From the NCBI GenBank assembly GCA_046705265.1, contig JBJKQL010000045.1, forward strand, positions 1 to 43,798: DNA of 43,798 nt, written 5' to 3'. This DNA is from JAJYTL01 sp046705265. Lineage in GTDB: Bacteria; Pseudomonadota; Alphaproteobacteria; Ferrovibrionales; Ferrovibrionaceae. Shown here piece by piece: positions 7,686 to 16,846 of this stretch (its first letter is position 1; every line of letters starts with the position of its first letter). Position numbers and translations under genes: made by a program. Below the pieces are notes generated by a model that was not told the DNA's origin, did no database searches, and was given only the letters and a program-made list of their open reading frames with translations.

Positions 7686-8564
7686 ATGGTGGTGAAAGTC
7701 ACGGAGAGCGAAGCGCCAGGGCCGGAGGCCCGCGACGGTTCGGATGCGTTTTTCGCGCGCTTTTGGGGCGTGCGCGGCTCGATCGCCTGTTCCGGGCGGG
7801 ATACCATCCGCTATGGCGGCAACACCTCGTCGGTCGAGATCGGCTGCGGGAAGACCAGGCTGCTCTTCGATTGCGGCACCGGCATCCGCTATCTTGGCAA
7901 CGCGCTGATGGACGAAGATGCGCTCGATCTCGACGTCTTCCTCTCGCACACTCATTTCGATCATATTTGCGGCCTGCCCTTCTTCATGCCGCTCTATGAT
8001 GCGAAAAACCGCGTACGGCTTTTCGCCGGCCATCTCGATCCGCCCTGGACCTTGAAGAAGGCGCTGACAGAAATGATGACGGCGCCGCTCTTTCCGGTGC
8101 CGCTCGACATTTTCGAGGCCAAGATCGAGTTCGTCGATTTTCGCGCCGGCGAGACCTTGCGTCCGCGCCCCGGCATCGCCATCCGCACCGCGCCGCTCAA
8201 TCATCCGAACGGCGCCACCGGCTATCGCGTCGATTACAAGGGCCAATCGATCTGCTATCTCACCGACACCGCACACGAGCCCGGCGCGCCCGACCGCAAC
8301 ATCCTGAAATTGATCGAGGGCGCCGACATCGCGATCTACGACGGCATGTTCACGGAAGCGGAATTCACGGTTTGCCGCTCCTATGGTCACTCCACGTGGG
8401 AAGAAGGCATCAAGCTTTGCGAGCTCGCGGGGGTGAAGACCTTGGTCGTCTTCCATCACTGTCCCAGTCACGACGACAAGATGCTGGACGGCATCGCGGC
8501 CAAGGTCGCCGCCCGGCGTCCCGGCTCGCTGGTCGCACGCGAGGGCATGGTCCTCCACCCATAA
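7686..8564 (+). CDS. MBL-fold metallo-hydrolase
   Basis: The 292-residue protein has a metallo-beta-lactamase fold. The metal-binding motif is HTHFDH (H88, H90, D92, H93). Further ligand candidates lie in APLNHPNGATGY, YLTDTAHE and VVFHHCPSHDD. It opens with FWGVRGSIACSG and RYGGNTSSVE, a pattern shared by cytosolic members related to phosphodiesterase or RNase Z-like hydrolases. The substrate cannot be read from the sequence. AAGGCGGT precedes the ATG. The methyltransferase gene begins one base after its stop codon, so the two are probably translated together and may act in one process. Confidence 0.9.
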   Translation: MVVKVTESEAPGPEARDGSDAFFARFWGVRGSIACSGRDTIRYGGNTSSVEIGCGKTRLLFDCGTGIRYLGNALMDEDALDLDVFLSHTHFDHICGLPFFMPLYDAKNRVRLFAGHLDPPWTLKKALTEMMTAPLFPVPLDIFEAKIEFVDFRAGETLRPRPGIAIRTAPLNHPNGATGYRVDYKGQSICYLTDTAHEPGAPDRNILKLIEGADIAIYDGMFTEAEFTVCRSYGHSTWEEGIKLCELAGVKTLVVFHHCPSHDDKMLDGIAAKVAARRPGSLVAREGMVLHP

Positions 8565-8565
8565 C

Positions 8566-9423
8566 ATGCCGCGGTCGGCCGCTCGATCCTGGCGCCGTCT
8601 CACCCTCGGGCTCGCCACGCTTTTCGGCGTCGAACCGAAGGGCTGGTTCATCCCCTATCGCCACGCGGCAAGCCTGCCGCCGCCCGGTGCCCGCGCGGCC
8701 TACGCCTTCGCCGAGGCGCTTTTTCGCGATGGGGAAAATGATTTCCACCGGTTGATCGCAACCATCGAGGGCCATGGCCCGGCGCTGATCGCGATCGCCG
8801 CCGATGCGCCGGCGCCAGACGCGCGCTGGAATCAGGATTGGTTTCCCCGTCTTGATGCTGCGGCGCTCTACGCGCTGATGCGCGCGCGGCGGCCGAGCCA
8901 GGTGATCGAGATCGGCTCTGGCCATTCGACGCGCTTCATGGTTCGCGCGGCGCTGGACGGCGGCTTTCAGACCAGGATCACGGCGATCGATCCGAAGCCT
9001 CGCGCCGCGCTTCATGGCCTTCGCCTGAACTGGATCGGGGAGCCGCTGCACGCGGCCGGCGATCAGCCGTTCGCCGCGCTTCGCGCCGGCGACATCCTCT
9101 TCGTCGATTCAAGCCATGTGCTGATGCCGGGCAGCGACGTGGATCAGATTCTTGGCCGTATCCTGCCCATGCTGCCGGCCGGCGTTCTGATCCATTTCCA
9201 CGATATCTTCCTGCCCGACGATTATCCGGAGGAATGGGCTTGGCGCGGCTACAGCGAACAGCTCGGCCTTCTCGCGCTCCTGCAGGGCGGCGGGTTCGCG
9301 CCGCTCTTCGCCAGCCATTACGCGCTGACCCGCATGCGGGACGACGTGATGCGCGGCGTCATCGGCCGCCTGCCGCTTATCCCCGGCGCGATCGAATCGA
9401 GCCTGTGGCTGGAGAAGCGGTGA
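8566..9423 (+). CDS. Class I SAM-dependent methyltransferase (Methyltransf_24 type)
   Basis: The 285-residue protein has a Rossmann-like methyltransferase core. QVIEIGSGHSTRFM (about 109-122) is the SAM-binding motif I, TAIDPKPR is motif II, and GDILFVDSSHVLMPGSDVD with GVLIHFHDIFLPDDYP supplies the acidic and aromatic core seen in the Methyltransf_24 subgroup. Many of these act on sugars or small molecules, and the acceptor here is unknown. An N-terminal extension of about 85 residues precedes the core. Its start lies one base after the MBL-fold gene. It converges with the last ABC permease gene, 19 bases apart. Confidence 0.87.
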   Translation: MPRSAARSWRRLTLGLATLFGVEPKGWFIPYRHAASLPPPGARAAYAFAEALFRDGENDFHRLIATIEGHGPALIAIAADAPAPDARWNQDWFPRLDAAALYALMRARRPSQVIEIGSGHSTRFMVRAALDGGFQTRITAIDPKPRAALHGLRLNWIGEPLHAAGDQPFAALRAGDILFVDSSHVLMPGSDVDQILGRILPMLPAGVLIHFHDIFLPDDYPEEWAWRGYSEQLGLLALLQGGGFAPLFASHYALTRMRDDVMRGVIGRLPLIPGAIESSLWLEKR

Positions 9424-9442
9424 GCCAATTGCGCTTGCGCTG

Positions 9443-10621
9443 CTACTTATACGGATCGGCCGCGTCGCGCAGGCCGTCGCCGCAGAAGTTGAAGGCGAGG
9501 ACGACGATGAACACCGGCACCACCGGCGCCATCAGCCAGGGATAGAGCGCAACCACGTTTATGTTCTGCGCCTGGTTCAACAGCACGCCCCAGCTTGTGA
9601 TCGGCGGCCTCAGCCCGAGACCGAGGAAGGACAGCGCCGTCTCGCCCAGGATCATCGAGGGGATCGAGAGCGTCGCCGAGGCGATGAGGTGGCTCGCGAA
9701 GCTTGGCAAAAGATGACGGAAGATGATGCGCTTCGGCTTCGCGCCCATGAGCTCGGCGGCGATGCAATAATCCTCCTCGCGAAGTGCGAGCAGCTTCGAG
9801 CGCACGGCGCGGGCCAAGGCCGGCCAATCGAGCAGCCCAAGAATGATGGTGATGCCGAAATAGACGACGAGCGGGCTCCAGGTCACGGGCAGGGCGGCGG
9901 AAAGCGCCATCCAGAGCGGCAGCTCCGGGAAGCTGCGGAAAATTTCGATCAGGCGCTGGATCAGGTGATCGACCCAGCCGCCGAAATAGCCGGAAATGCC
10001 GCCGAGCAGAATGCCGATGAAGAAGCTGATCGAGATGCCGAGGAGGCCGATGGTGAGCGAGATGCGCGCGCCGTAAATGATGCGGGAGAGCATGTCTTGC
10101 CCCAGCTCGTCGGTGCCGAGCAGGAAGGCGGTGCCGCCCTTGGCCGGACAAAAGAGATGCAGGTTGCCGCGCCACAGCCCCCAGAACCTGTAGTGTTGGC
10201 CGTGGCAGAAAAAGCGCAGCGGCTCGACTTTGTTTTTGTCCGGCGTGTAGATACGCTGCAGCGTCGCCATGTCGAGCCGGTAGTGGTCGCCATAGACGAA
10301 AGGCCCGATGAACCGCCCGTCGTGAAAGAGATGCAGCGCCTGCGGCGGAGCATAGATGAAATCCGGGTTGCGCGCGTTCAAGGCATAGGGCGCGAGAAAT
10401 TCGCTCACGAAAATCGAAGCGTAGAACAGCAGCAGCACGATGCCGGCCGCGACGGCAACGCGGTGGCGGCGAAACTTCCACCACATCATCCGCCATTGCG
10501 AGGCGCCGTAGGCGCGCTCCTGTGCCGGCGTCATGCGTTCGATCTCGTAGGGATCGAACGGCGCGTCGGAAACCCAATGGGCAATGGGCTCGAAGGGTGG
10601 CGGGGCGGGAGTCTCTGCCAT
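9443..10621 (-). CDS. ABC transporter permease, OppC/DppC/YejE type
   Basis: This 392-residue inner-membrane permease belongs to the peptide/nickel ABC family. Residues 1-50 form a cytosolic N-terminus, followed by the first helix (VAVAAGIVLLLFYASIFV). A large periplasmic loop carries FLLGTDELGQDMLSRIIYGAR, the hallmark of DppC/OppC proteins. Five further helices contain the coupling motif ELMGAKPKRIIFRHLLPS, which contacts the ATPase. It is the last gene of the long minus-strand run and lies 9 bases after the OppB-type permease. The long loop between residues 75 and 160 is larger than in typical DppC and is characteristic of YejE-like permeases. Confidence 0.92.
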   Translation of the reverse strand: MAETPAPPPFEPIAHWVSDAPFDPYEIERMTPAQERAYGASQWRMMWWKFRRHRVAVAAGIVLLLFYASIFVSEFLAPYALNARNPDFIYAPPQALHLFHDGRFIGPFVYGDHYRLDMATLQRIYTPDKNKVEPLRFFCHGQHYRFWGLWRGNLHLFCPAKGGTAFLLGTDELGQDMLSRIIYGARISLTIGLLGISISFFIGILLGGISGYFGGWVDHLIQRLIEIFRSFPELPLWMALSAALPVTWSPLVVYFGITIILGLLDWPALARAVRSKLLALREEDYCIAAELMGAKPKRIIFRHLLPSFASHLIASATLSIPSMILGETALSFLGLGLRPPITSWGVLLNQAQNINVVALYPWLMAPVVPVFIVVLAFNFCGDGLRDAADPYK

Positions 10622-10630
10622 CGTCCGTCT

Positions 10631-11656
10631 TTAGCGCGCGATGCCGCCGCCGAAGCGGATGCGGGGATCAAGGATGGCGAGCAGGATGTCGGAAAGGAAC
10701 ATGCCGACCACCGTCAAGGTCGCAAGGATCAGAAGCATCGAGCCGGCGAGAAATTGATCCTGGTTCTGCAACGCGTGCAGAAGAAGCGGTCCCATGGTCG
10801 GAAGCGACAGCACCACCGACACGATGGCCGCGCCCGAGACCAGTTTCGGCAGCATGTTGCCAATGTCGGCGACGAAAGGATTGAGCGCCATGCGGATCGG
10901 ATATTTCAGCAGAAGCCTGAGCGGCGGCAGGCCCTTGGCGCGGCCGGTCACGACATATTGCTTTTGCAGCTCGTCGAGAAGATTGGCGCGCAGCCGCCGA
11001 ATCATCCCAGCCGTGCCCTCGGCGCCGATGATGATGGTCGGGATAATGAGATGCTCGCCGACCGAGCGTACCTTATCGAAGCTCCAGGCGGCGTTGACGT
11101 ATCGCGGCTCCATGAGCCCGCCGATCGACAGCCCGAACCAGCGATTGGCGAGGAACAACATGACCAGCGCCAGGAGGAAATTCGGAATCGCGAGGCCGAG
11201 ATAGCCGAGAAAGGTGAAGCCGTAATCGCCGAGGCTGTATTGGCGAGTCGCGGAATAGACCCCGATCGGGAAGGCGACGATCCAGGTAAAAAGCACGGCC
11301 GCAACGTTGAGCAGAATGCTGAACAGCGCCCGAGTGCCGATCACCGCGCTGACCGGCCGGTCGTATTCGAACGACCAGCCGAGGTTACCCTGCAAGAGGC
11401 CTGATAGTCCATTCGGGCCCGGCCAGACACCGAGCCAGCTTGCGTATTGCTCGAGAACCGGCCGGTCGAGGCCGTATTCATGGCGCAGGAATTGGATCTT
11501 CGCGACTGCCGCCGTGTCGCCCTCGATCTCGAGCGTCGCGATTTCGTTGGTCAGGTAATCGCCGCCCGGCAAGCGGATGACGAGAAAGATGATCGCGCTG
11601 ATCACGAGCAGCGTCGGCACCATGGCGAGAACGCGGCGGACTAGATAGGCGAACAT
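10631..11656 (-). CDS. ABC transporter permease, OppB/DppB/YejB type
   Basis: The 341-residue permease begins MFAYLVRRVLAMVPTLLVIS, the standard first helix of DppB/OppB/YejB proteins. It contains YGLDRPVLEQYASWLG, the GYLGLAIPNFLLALVMLF helix region and the ATPase-coupling loop VTGRAKGLPPLRLLLKYP. The start at 11656 has GGAGG directly upstream. A longer frame reaching 12022 overlaps the binding-protein gene and shows no homology, so I reject it. It pairs with the permease 9443-10621 to form the heterodimeric channel. Confidence 0.92.
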   Translation of the reverse strand: MFAYLVRRVLAMVPTLLVISAIIFLVIRLPGGDYLTNEIATLEIEGDTAAVAKIQFLRHEYGLDRPVLEQYASWLGVWPGPNGLSGLLQGNLGWSFEYDRPVSAVIGTRALFSILLNVAAVLFTWIVAFPIGVYSATRQYSLGDYGFTFLGYLGLAIPNFLLALVMLFLANRWFGLSIGGLMEPRYVNAAWSFDKVRSVGEHLIIPTIIIGAEGTAGMIRRLRANLLDELQKQYVVTGRAKGLPPLRLLLKYPIRMALNPFVADIGNMLPKLVSGAAIVSVVLSLPTMGPLLLHALQNQDQFLAGSMLLILATLTVVGMFLSDILLAILDPRIRFGGGIAR

Positions 11657-11679
11657 CCTCCTCACTCCTCCGCCGCTTT

Positions 11680-13620
11680 TTATGGATCGGCGGCATGCCG
11701 GCGCGTAGCGTCGAACCAGAACGTATCGGGCCGGTAGATGCCGAACATCGCCCCCGGGTTCCAGTTGTAAATTCCCTTGGCCGGAACGTTGTGCAGGTGA
11801 TCGTTCACCACCACCGGCTGCGGCACCGCCGAAACCACGCCGATGGTGAACTGCTGATTGGCATTGATCGCAAGCATTTGGTGCCAGATTTCGGCGCGCT
11901 CGGCAGACGAGGCGGTGGCGGCCCAACGGCGGTCGAGATCGAAAAGCTTTTGCGCGGCCGGTAGATCGATCTTCTCTCCGGCGCGGCCGCCGGTCTCGAA
12001 AAACTGGCCCCATTTCGGCCATTCAAGATCCATCTGCGCCATCGGCGCCAGCTGATCGGGAATCGATTCGGGCGTGGCGACGCCGTCCTCGAGGCCGGTC
12101 CACACCGCCATGTCGGCGCGTCCGGTGAACATCTGCTCGCGCATGATCTTTCGCGACAGCGGCTTGATCAAAAGACGGACGCCGATCTTGCGCCAATCGG
12201 TGCGGATGAGCTGCAGGATATCAACCTCGTTCGGGTCGATGCCGGCGCTCGCGACCACGATGTTCAAGGGCTGGCCGTTCGGCATCAGGCGGATGCCATT
12301 GCCATCGTGATTGCCAAGGCCAAGCTTGTCGAGAAGCGCGTTGGCCTTGGCCGGATCATAGGTCGCCCACTTGGTGCGATATTGCGGGCGATAGAGCGGG
12401 CTTCCGGGCAGCACGGTGTTGTTGCCCTCGATGGCGAGGCCGAAAAAAAGCGTCTGGTTGATCGCATGCCGATTGATGGCAAGTGAAAGCGCGCGGCGGA
12501 AATCGGCCGCGCGGAAGAGTTTTTGCAGCGTCGGATCGTCGACGTTGAGATTGGGGTAGAGCGTGAAATAGGAGCCCTTCGCGGTGCGCCACAGATAGAC
12601 GTGATAACCGCCGTGCTGTTCGCTCCGCTTCAGGAACGTGAAGTTGGAGAAGTCGAGCCCGCGCGCCTGAAGGTCGCTCTGTCCAGCGGCGGTCTTGGCG
12701 GCGATCAGCTGTGGCGAGGCGACGGCCATCACGACGCGGTCGATATAGGGAAGCTGATGCCCCTCGGCGTCGACGCGGTAGTAATAAGGATTGCGCACTG
12801 CTACCATTTCTTGCGCCGGCATGCGGTTCGTCACCACCCAGGGATCGAGCGTCGGAAGATCCGGGTTGTTGTCGGAATAGGGGTGGTCAAGGTAATTCTC
12901 GAGCTCCGCCCAATTGTGCATGTGATACTTGTCCATCATGGCGCGGAGCTCGGCAGGCTTTGCCGTTTTGATGTTGAAGTGTCTGAGATAGTGGGCTGGC
13001 GCATAGATATAGAGCGGCGCCGCCGCGGCAAGCGCGGGCAGGAAGTAGGGATTAGGCTTGGCCCAGGCATAGCGCACGGTATAAAGACCGGGAAACGTCA
13101 CCCTCGGCTTTTCGCCGTCAACGAGGAGTCGTTCGGGCGGGCCGTTCGGCGACAGCGCAGGGTTGTTCGCGACGTCGTCCCACCAATAGCGGAAGTCGGC
13201 GCTGGTGAATGGCTGTCCGTCCGACCATTTCATTCCGGGGCGAAGATGAAACGTGAAGATGCGCCCGTCCTTGACGTTGTAAGACTTGAGGATCGCCGGC
13301 ACGATCTTGAAAGATTCATTGTAGGCGACGAGGCGGGCGTAGCCGTAGACGGAGAGAAAACGCACGTCGCGATCGTTCGCGATCAACATGCGAAGGGTGC
13401 CGCCCTCCTTGCCGTAGGTCCGGGTCTTGCCGTTCATGGTGACGATGTCGGGATCGGCGGGAAGCCGCTTCGCGATCGGCGGCAGCGTGCCGGCGGCGAC
13501 CTTGGCCTTCAGCATCGGCGTTTCCTGGTAAACGATGGCATCAGCCGGTGCGGTGCTCAAAAAGAGCGCCAGCGCCGTGACAAGGGCAAGGGCGGCAGGC
13601 GCAACGTTTTTCGTTTTCAT
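11680..13620 (-). CDS. Peptide-type ABC transporter substrate-binding protein (SBP family 5)
   Basis: This protein of about 646 residues begins with a signal peptide (MKTKNVAPAALALVTALALF, cleavage likely after TAPADA) and is periplasmic. It shows the SBP_bac_5 layout: MKWSDGQPFTSADFRYWWD, the RRALSLAINRHAIN block, and the typical C-terminal lobe. It is larger than DppA and resembles YejA-like binding proteins, so the ligand may be a long peptide or a peptide-like molecule. The start is uncertain. GTG at 13650 and ATG at 13647 overlap the upstream ATPase stop codon (GTGATG/TGA) and would add ten residues. ATG 13620 gives the cleanest signal peptide. Confidence 0.9.
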   Translation of the reverse strand: MKTKNVAPAALALVTALALFLSTAPADAIVYQETPMLKAKVAAGTLPPIAKRLPADPDIVTMNGKTRTYGKEGGTLRMLIANDRDVRFLSVYGYARLVAYNESFKIVPAILKSYNVKDGRIFTFHLRPGMKWSDGQPFTSADFRYWWDDVANNPALSPNGPPERLLVDGEKPRVTFPGLYTVRYAWAKPNPYFLPALAAAAPLYIYAPAHYLRHFNIKTAKPAELRAMMDKYHMHNWAELENYLDHPYSDNNPDLPTLDPWVVTNRMPAQEMVAVRNPYYYRVDAEGHQLPYIDRVVMAVASPQLIAAKTAAGQSDLQARGLDFSNFTFLKRSEQHGGYHVYLWRTAKGSYFTLYPNLNVDDPTLQKLFRAADFRRALSLAINRHAINQTLFFGLAIEGNNTVLPGSPLYRPQYRTKWATYDPAKANALLDKLGLGNHDGNGIRLMPNGQPLNIVVASAGIDPNEVDILQLIRTDWRKIGVRLLIKPLSRKIMREQMFTGRADMAVWTGLEDGVATPESIPDQLAPMAQMDLEWPKWGQFFETGGRAGEKIDLPAAQKLFDLDRRWAATASSAERAEIWHQMLAINANQQFTIGVVSAVPQPVVVNDHLHNVPAKGIYNWNPGAMFGIYRPDTFWFDATRRHAADP

Positions 13621-13646
13621 TGGGCGGCAGGCCTTTCGATTGGGCA

Positions 13647-15542
13647 TCACGCGGTCTCTGTTTCTATTTGTGGGACGGTGGCGCGAAGATAATGTTCCGC
13701 GCCGAGATGAACGAGGCTCGGGCGATGTCCGGCATCGATGGTAAAAGGCTCAGGCCAGGACGCGGGATCGCTGGTCTTGGCCTCGGTCAGTTGCGAAAGA
13801 TCGAGCCGGCGGTCGAGGTCCGGCGTCGGCACCGCCGACAGCAGCGCCTTGGTATAGGGATGCCTGGGCTCGCGGAAAAGAACGTCGCGCGGCGCCATCT
13901 CAACCAGCCGGCCGGCGCACATCACGGCGATACGGTCGGCGATGTAATCCACCACCGCGAGATTATGCGAGATGAAAAGATAAGTAAGGTCGAATTCCTT
14001 CTTAAGATCCCTGAGCAGATTCAAGACCTGCGCCTGGACCGAGACGTCGAGCGCGGAAACCGGTTCGTCGCAAATCAACAGCTCGGGATGCAGGGCAAGC
14101 GCGCGCGCGATGCCGATGCGCTGGCGCTGGCCGCCGGAAAAGCTGTGCGGATAGCGGCGCATGAATCGAGGGTCGAGTCCGACCAGGGTAAGGAGTTCCT
14201 TCACGCGTGCGAAGCGTTCTTCCTTGTTGCCGACGCGGTGAATGATCAGCGGTTCGTTCACGATGTCGAAAATTGGCATGCGCGGGTTGAGCGAGGAGAA
14301 CGGGTCCTGGAAGACGAACTGCACCTTGCGTCGATAGGCAAGCAGATCGGAGCCCTTGAGAGCGAGCACATTGACGATGCGGCCGCGGTCATTGAACAGA
14401 ATTTTGCCGCCGTTGACGCGGATCGCGCGCATCACAGCCTTCGAGACGGTGGTCTTGCCGCAGCCGGATTCGCCGACCAGGCCGAGGCATTCGCCGCGGC
14501 GGATGAAGAAGCTGACATCCTCGACCGCGACCACGTCGTCGGCCTGCTTGGCGTTTGCCGCGGCTGGCCGCCAGCCTTGCTTCCGAATGCGATAGGTTTT
14601 GCCCAAGTTGTGCACGGCAAGAAGCGGCGCGGTGTCCGCACCGGGTGGCCATGGCGCATGTTCGTGCAGGAGCTTGCTTTCCGTGCGCGGAATTTCGCGG
14701 ATCGGCGAGAGACGCGCGCCGGGCGGCAGGTCGAAGCGCGGCACGGCGCGGAGCAAGGCCTTAAGATAGGGATGTGCGGGCTCACGGAAGACCTCGTCGA
14801 CCGGTCCGCTTTCCATCAGCCGGCCATGATAGATCACCACCACTTCATCGGCGACATTGGCAACGACGCCAAGATCGTGGGTGATGATCAGCATCGCCAT
14901 GCTGAAGGCCGCTTGCAGCTCTTTGATCAGCTTCAAGATCTGCGCCTGAATGGTGACGTCGAGCGCGGTCGTCGGTTCGTCAGCGATCAAGAGGGCGGGG
15001 CGACAGACCAGCGCCATCGCGATCATCGCCCGCTGCCGCAAGCCGCCAGAAAGTTCGAAAGGGTAGGTCTTCATTGCCCGCTTGGGATCGGGGAAACCGC
15101 AGAGCTTCAGCATCTCCCGTACCGTTTCGTCGGCGGCTTCGCCGCGCGCCGGGCGATGCAGCCTCAGCGCCTCGCCGATCTGGTCGCCGATTGTGTGCAG
15201 GGGACTGAGTGAGGTCATCGGCTCCTGAAAGATGATCGAGATGCGCCGTCCACGGATATCACGCATCGCACGGCTTTCAGGATCGAGCTTGGCGATGTCG
15301 ATCTCGCCGCCTTCAGGGCCCGGATCGCGAAAGAGGATTTCTCCGCGCTCGATCGTGGCCTTCCGCGGAAGAATGCCGAGGGCGGCTTGCGCGATCACCG
15401 TCTTGCCCGAGCCGGTTTCGCCGACCAGCGCCACGGTACGCCCGGCGGGAATCCGAAACGAAACGCCATCAACCGCCTGGATTGGCCCTTCGGGCATGTC
15501 GAAACGAACGGCCAGCTCTCGGATTTGCAACACTGTCCCCAT
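13647..15542 (-). CDS. Double ABC ATPase of a peptide-type transporter (YejF-like)
   Basis: The 631-residue protein carries two complete nucleotide-binding domains in one chain, as in YejF and GsiA. Domain 1 (about 1-280) has Walker A GETGSGKT, signature LSGGLRQR and Walker B LLIADEPTTALD. Domain 2 (about 305-600) has GESGCGKT, FSGGQRQR and LLICDEPVSALD. Each domain ends with the oligopeptide-transporter element HPYLKALL or HPYTKALLSAVP. It powers the two permeases encoded downstream. The start ATG at 15542 shares its A with the stop of the preceding gene, so translation is probably coupled. Gene order ATPase, binding protein, permease, permease is unusual, as the binding protein normally comes first. 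Confidence 0.94.
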   Translation of the reverse strand: MGTVLQIRELAVRFDMPEGPIQAVDGVSFRIPAGRTVALVGETGSGKTVIAQAALGILPRKATIERGEILFRDPGPEGGEIDIAKLDPESRAMRDIRGRRISIIFQEPMTSLSPLHTIGDQIGEALRLHRPARGEAADETVREMLKLCGFPDPKRAMKTYPFELSGGLRQRAMIAMALVCRPALLIADEPTTALDVTIQAQILKLIKELQAAFSMAMLIITHDLGVVANVADEVVVIYHGRLMESGPVDEVFREPAHPYLKALLRAVPRFDLPPGARLSPIREIPRTESKLLHEHAPWPPGADTAPLLAVHNLGKTYRIRKQGWRPAAANAKQADDVVAVEDVSFFIRRGECLGLVGESGCGKTTVSKAVMRAIRVNGGKILFNDRGRIVNVLALKGSDLLAYRRKVQFVFQDPFSSLNPRMPIFDIVNEPLIIHRVGNKEERFARVKELLTLVGLDPRFMRRYPHSFSGGQRQRIGIARALALHPELLICDEPVSALDVSVQAQVLNLLRDLKKEFDLTYLFISHNLAVVDYIADRIAVMCAGRLVEMAPRDVLFREPRHPYTKALLSAVPTPDLDRRLDLSQLTEAKTSDPASWPEPFTIDAGHRPSLVHLGAEHYLRATVPQIETETA

Positions 15543-16081
15543 CAGCCGGAGACCTTCCCCCTCATTTTCCCCGGCTGTACCTCCGGTTCACGGTCCGGCC
15601 GCACAGGGCGGATGCCGAGCGCCAGGAGGTTGGCCCGGCTGGTCTCGCTCAAGCTGACGCCCCGCGCCTCGGCCTCGGCCGCGATCCGCGCGGCAAGGCC
15701 ACAAAAGTCTCCGATCGTCTGGTCAAAAGCAATTCGCCGCCGCCCCGGTCCACGCACGGTCAATTGCATCCAGCCGTGCGACTTGTCTCTCTTGGTTGAA
15801 TAGTAGCGGAGATCGAGGGCGCGAATCTCCCTCCAAAAGATCACCGTGGCAAACGGGCCGCGGCGCCTCAGCGCCTCGCGCGAAACATCGACCGTGCTGA
15901 ACTGGCGTAGCCCGGTGCGAAGCGCAAAGGCGAGAAAGAGGAACGCCAAGCCGAAAAGCAGCCACAAACCGATCGGCACCGGATGCAGAAAGATCACGCC
16001 GGCGGCGGCCAAGCCAAAGCCGCCCATGCCCCGGAGGTAATCCGGCAACAGGGACTGCCAGGCATAGCGGTGGCGCGTCAT
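15542..16081 (-). CDS. Small membrane protein, possible PH-like domain
   Basis: I do not recognise a named family. The 179-residue protein has two adjacent membrane helices (about 18-35 and 36-55: GFGLAAAGVIFLHPVPIGL then LLFGLAFLFLAFAL). A cytosolic domain with alternating beta pattern follows (FSTVDVSREALRRRG, VIFWREIRALDLRYY, MQLTVRGPGRRRIAF). This layout is like bacterial PH-domain (bPH) membrane proteins, in which an 'I.W.eI..ld' segment follows the helices. It overlaps the deacetylase gene upstream by 4 bases and the ATPase gene downstream by 1 base, so it is placed exactly between the glycan genes and the transporter genes. That placement suggests a bridging role, which is inference. 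Confidence 0.75.
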   Translation of the reverse strand: MTRHRYAWQSLLPDYLRGMGGFGLAAAGVIFLHPVPIGLWLLFGLAFLFLAFALRTGLRQFSTVDVSREALRRRGPFATVIFWREIRALDLRYYSTKRDKSHGWMQLTVRGPGRRRIAFDQTIGDFCGLAARIAAEAEARGVSLSETSRANLLALGIRPVRPDREPEVQPGKMRGKVSG

Positions 16082-16842
16082 GGCGCGGAAAAAACCTCAT
16101 CCAAGGTGAGCCACCGCGCGGCAGGATGCGTGGAAACCGCGGCGAGAATTGCTTGCAGGGCAGCAAAGTCTTTTTCTTTCATAATCTTATGATGAGTGAG
16201 GAGGCCCGTTGCCTCGGTCTCCTCGGCGTGGCGTAATCGGCGAGCGCGGAGATGCGCGGTAAGACCGGCGATAATCGTCCGGGGCGCCGCCGCAATGCCG
16301 CCCGCCTTCCAATCGATTACCTCCACATGGCTGTTCACCTGGGTCAGCCCGTCGGCCGGATGGGCGGTCGGCCGGGCGCCGAAGGCGGAAAGGCCGCGAA
16401 AGCCGATCGCGGGCAGCGCCGCTACGAGATCGGCACTGATGCGGTTCCACGGCGGCACCAGCACCGGCCGCAACATCCTGCCGAAAATGTGATGCATGTG
16501 GGCAAGACCTTGGCTCAGCTCTGAGGCCATCTCGGGAAGCGGGCGGGCCGCGCCGAACTCCGCCTTTTTCGCGCCCACCGCCTCGTGGTTATGGTGGCGG
16601 TAGCCGTGCATTGTCACGGCGATCCCCGGATGACGTTCCACCTCGAGCGCGAGCGCCGACGATGTCGTCATCGGAACGACAGCAAGGCAAAGGGGCACAG
16701 CAAGCGATTCGCTTAATGCCAAAAGCTGGCGTAATTCGGGCATGACCAAAGCCGCGTCATCATCTCGCAACCAAAGAGTGGCGCTTTTCCCGGCGGTCTG
16801 CCAAGCGTCGAGTTCGCGTTTAAGCTCGGCCCAGCGCTCCAT
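16078..16842 (-). CDS. NodB-like polysaccharide deacetylase family protein
   Basis: The 254-residue protein has the NodB homology pattern. LWLRDDDA at about 23-30 matches the catalytic/metal Asp pair, HGYRHHNH at about 79-86 supplies the two metal histidines, and VPPWNRIS fits motif 3. Such enzymes remove acetyl groups from N- or O-acetylated glycans. There is no signal peptide, so it may act on a cytosolic intermediate, unlike secreted chitin-type deacetylases. I chose ATG 16842, which follows the upstream stop by 4 bases. A GTG at 16860 would overlap the upstream gene. It lies immediately downstream of a MurG-like glycosyltransferase, which suggests that it edits that enzyme's product. Confidence 0.85.
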   Translation of the reverse strand: MERWAELKRELDAWQTAGKSATLWLRDDDAALVMPELRQLLALSESLAVPLCLAVVPMTTSSALALEVERHPGIAVTMHGYRHHNHEAVGAKKAEFGAARPLPEMASELSQGLAHMHHIFGRMLRPVLVPPWNRISADLVAALPAIGFRGLSAFGARPTAHPADGLTQVNSHVEVIDWKAGGIAAAPRTIIAGLTAHLRARRLRHAEETEATGLLTHHKIMKEKDFAALQAILAAVSTHPAARWLTLDEVFSAP

Positions 16843-16846
16843 CGCT

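Noticed and set aside
9689..11404. Long plus-strand open frame (571 codons) opposite the ABC permease genes
   Set aside because: It is antisense to two clear permeases, rich in Arg, Glu, Asp and Gly as expected for a complementary frame in GC-rich DNA, and has no recognisable motif.
10631..12022. Longer form of the OppB-type permease starting at 12022
   Set aside because: The extra 122 residues lie inside the binding-protein gene, and a GGAGG site marks the start at 11656.
13620..15212. Long plus-strand frame (530 codons) opposite the double ATPase gene
   Set aside because: It is the mirror of a well-supported gene with Walker motifs, and its own translation shows no family pattern.
9443..15542. 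Microcin C uptake system (true YejABEF)
   Set aside because: The fused ATPase and permease types fit, but gene order differs and the substrate cannot be read. I keep the general peptide-type call.
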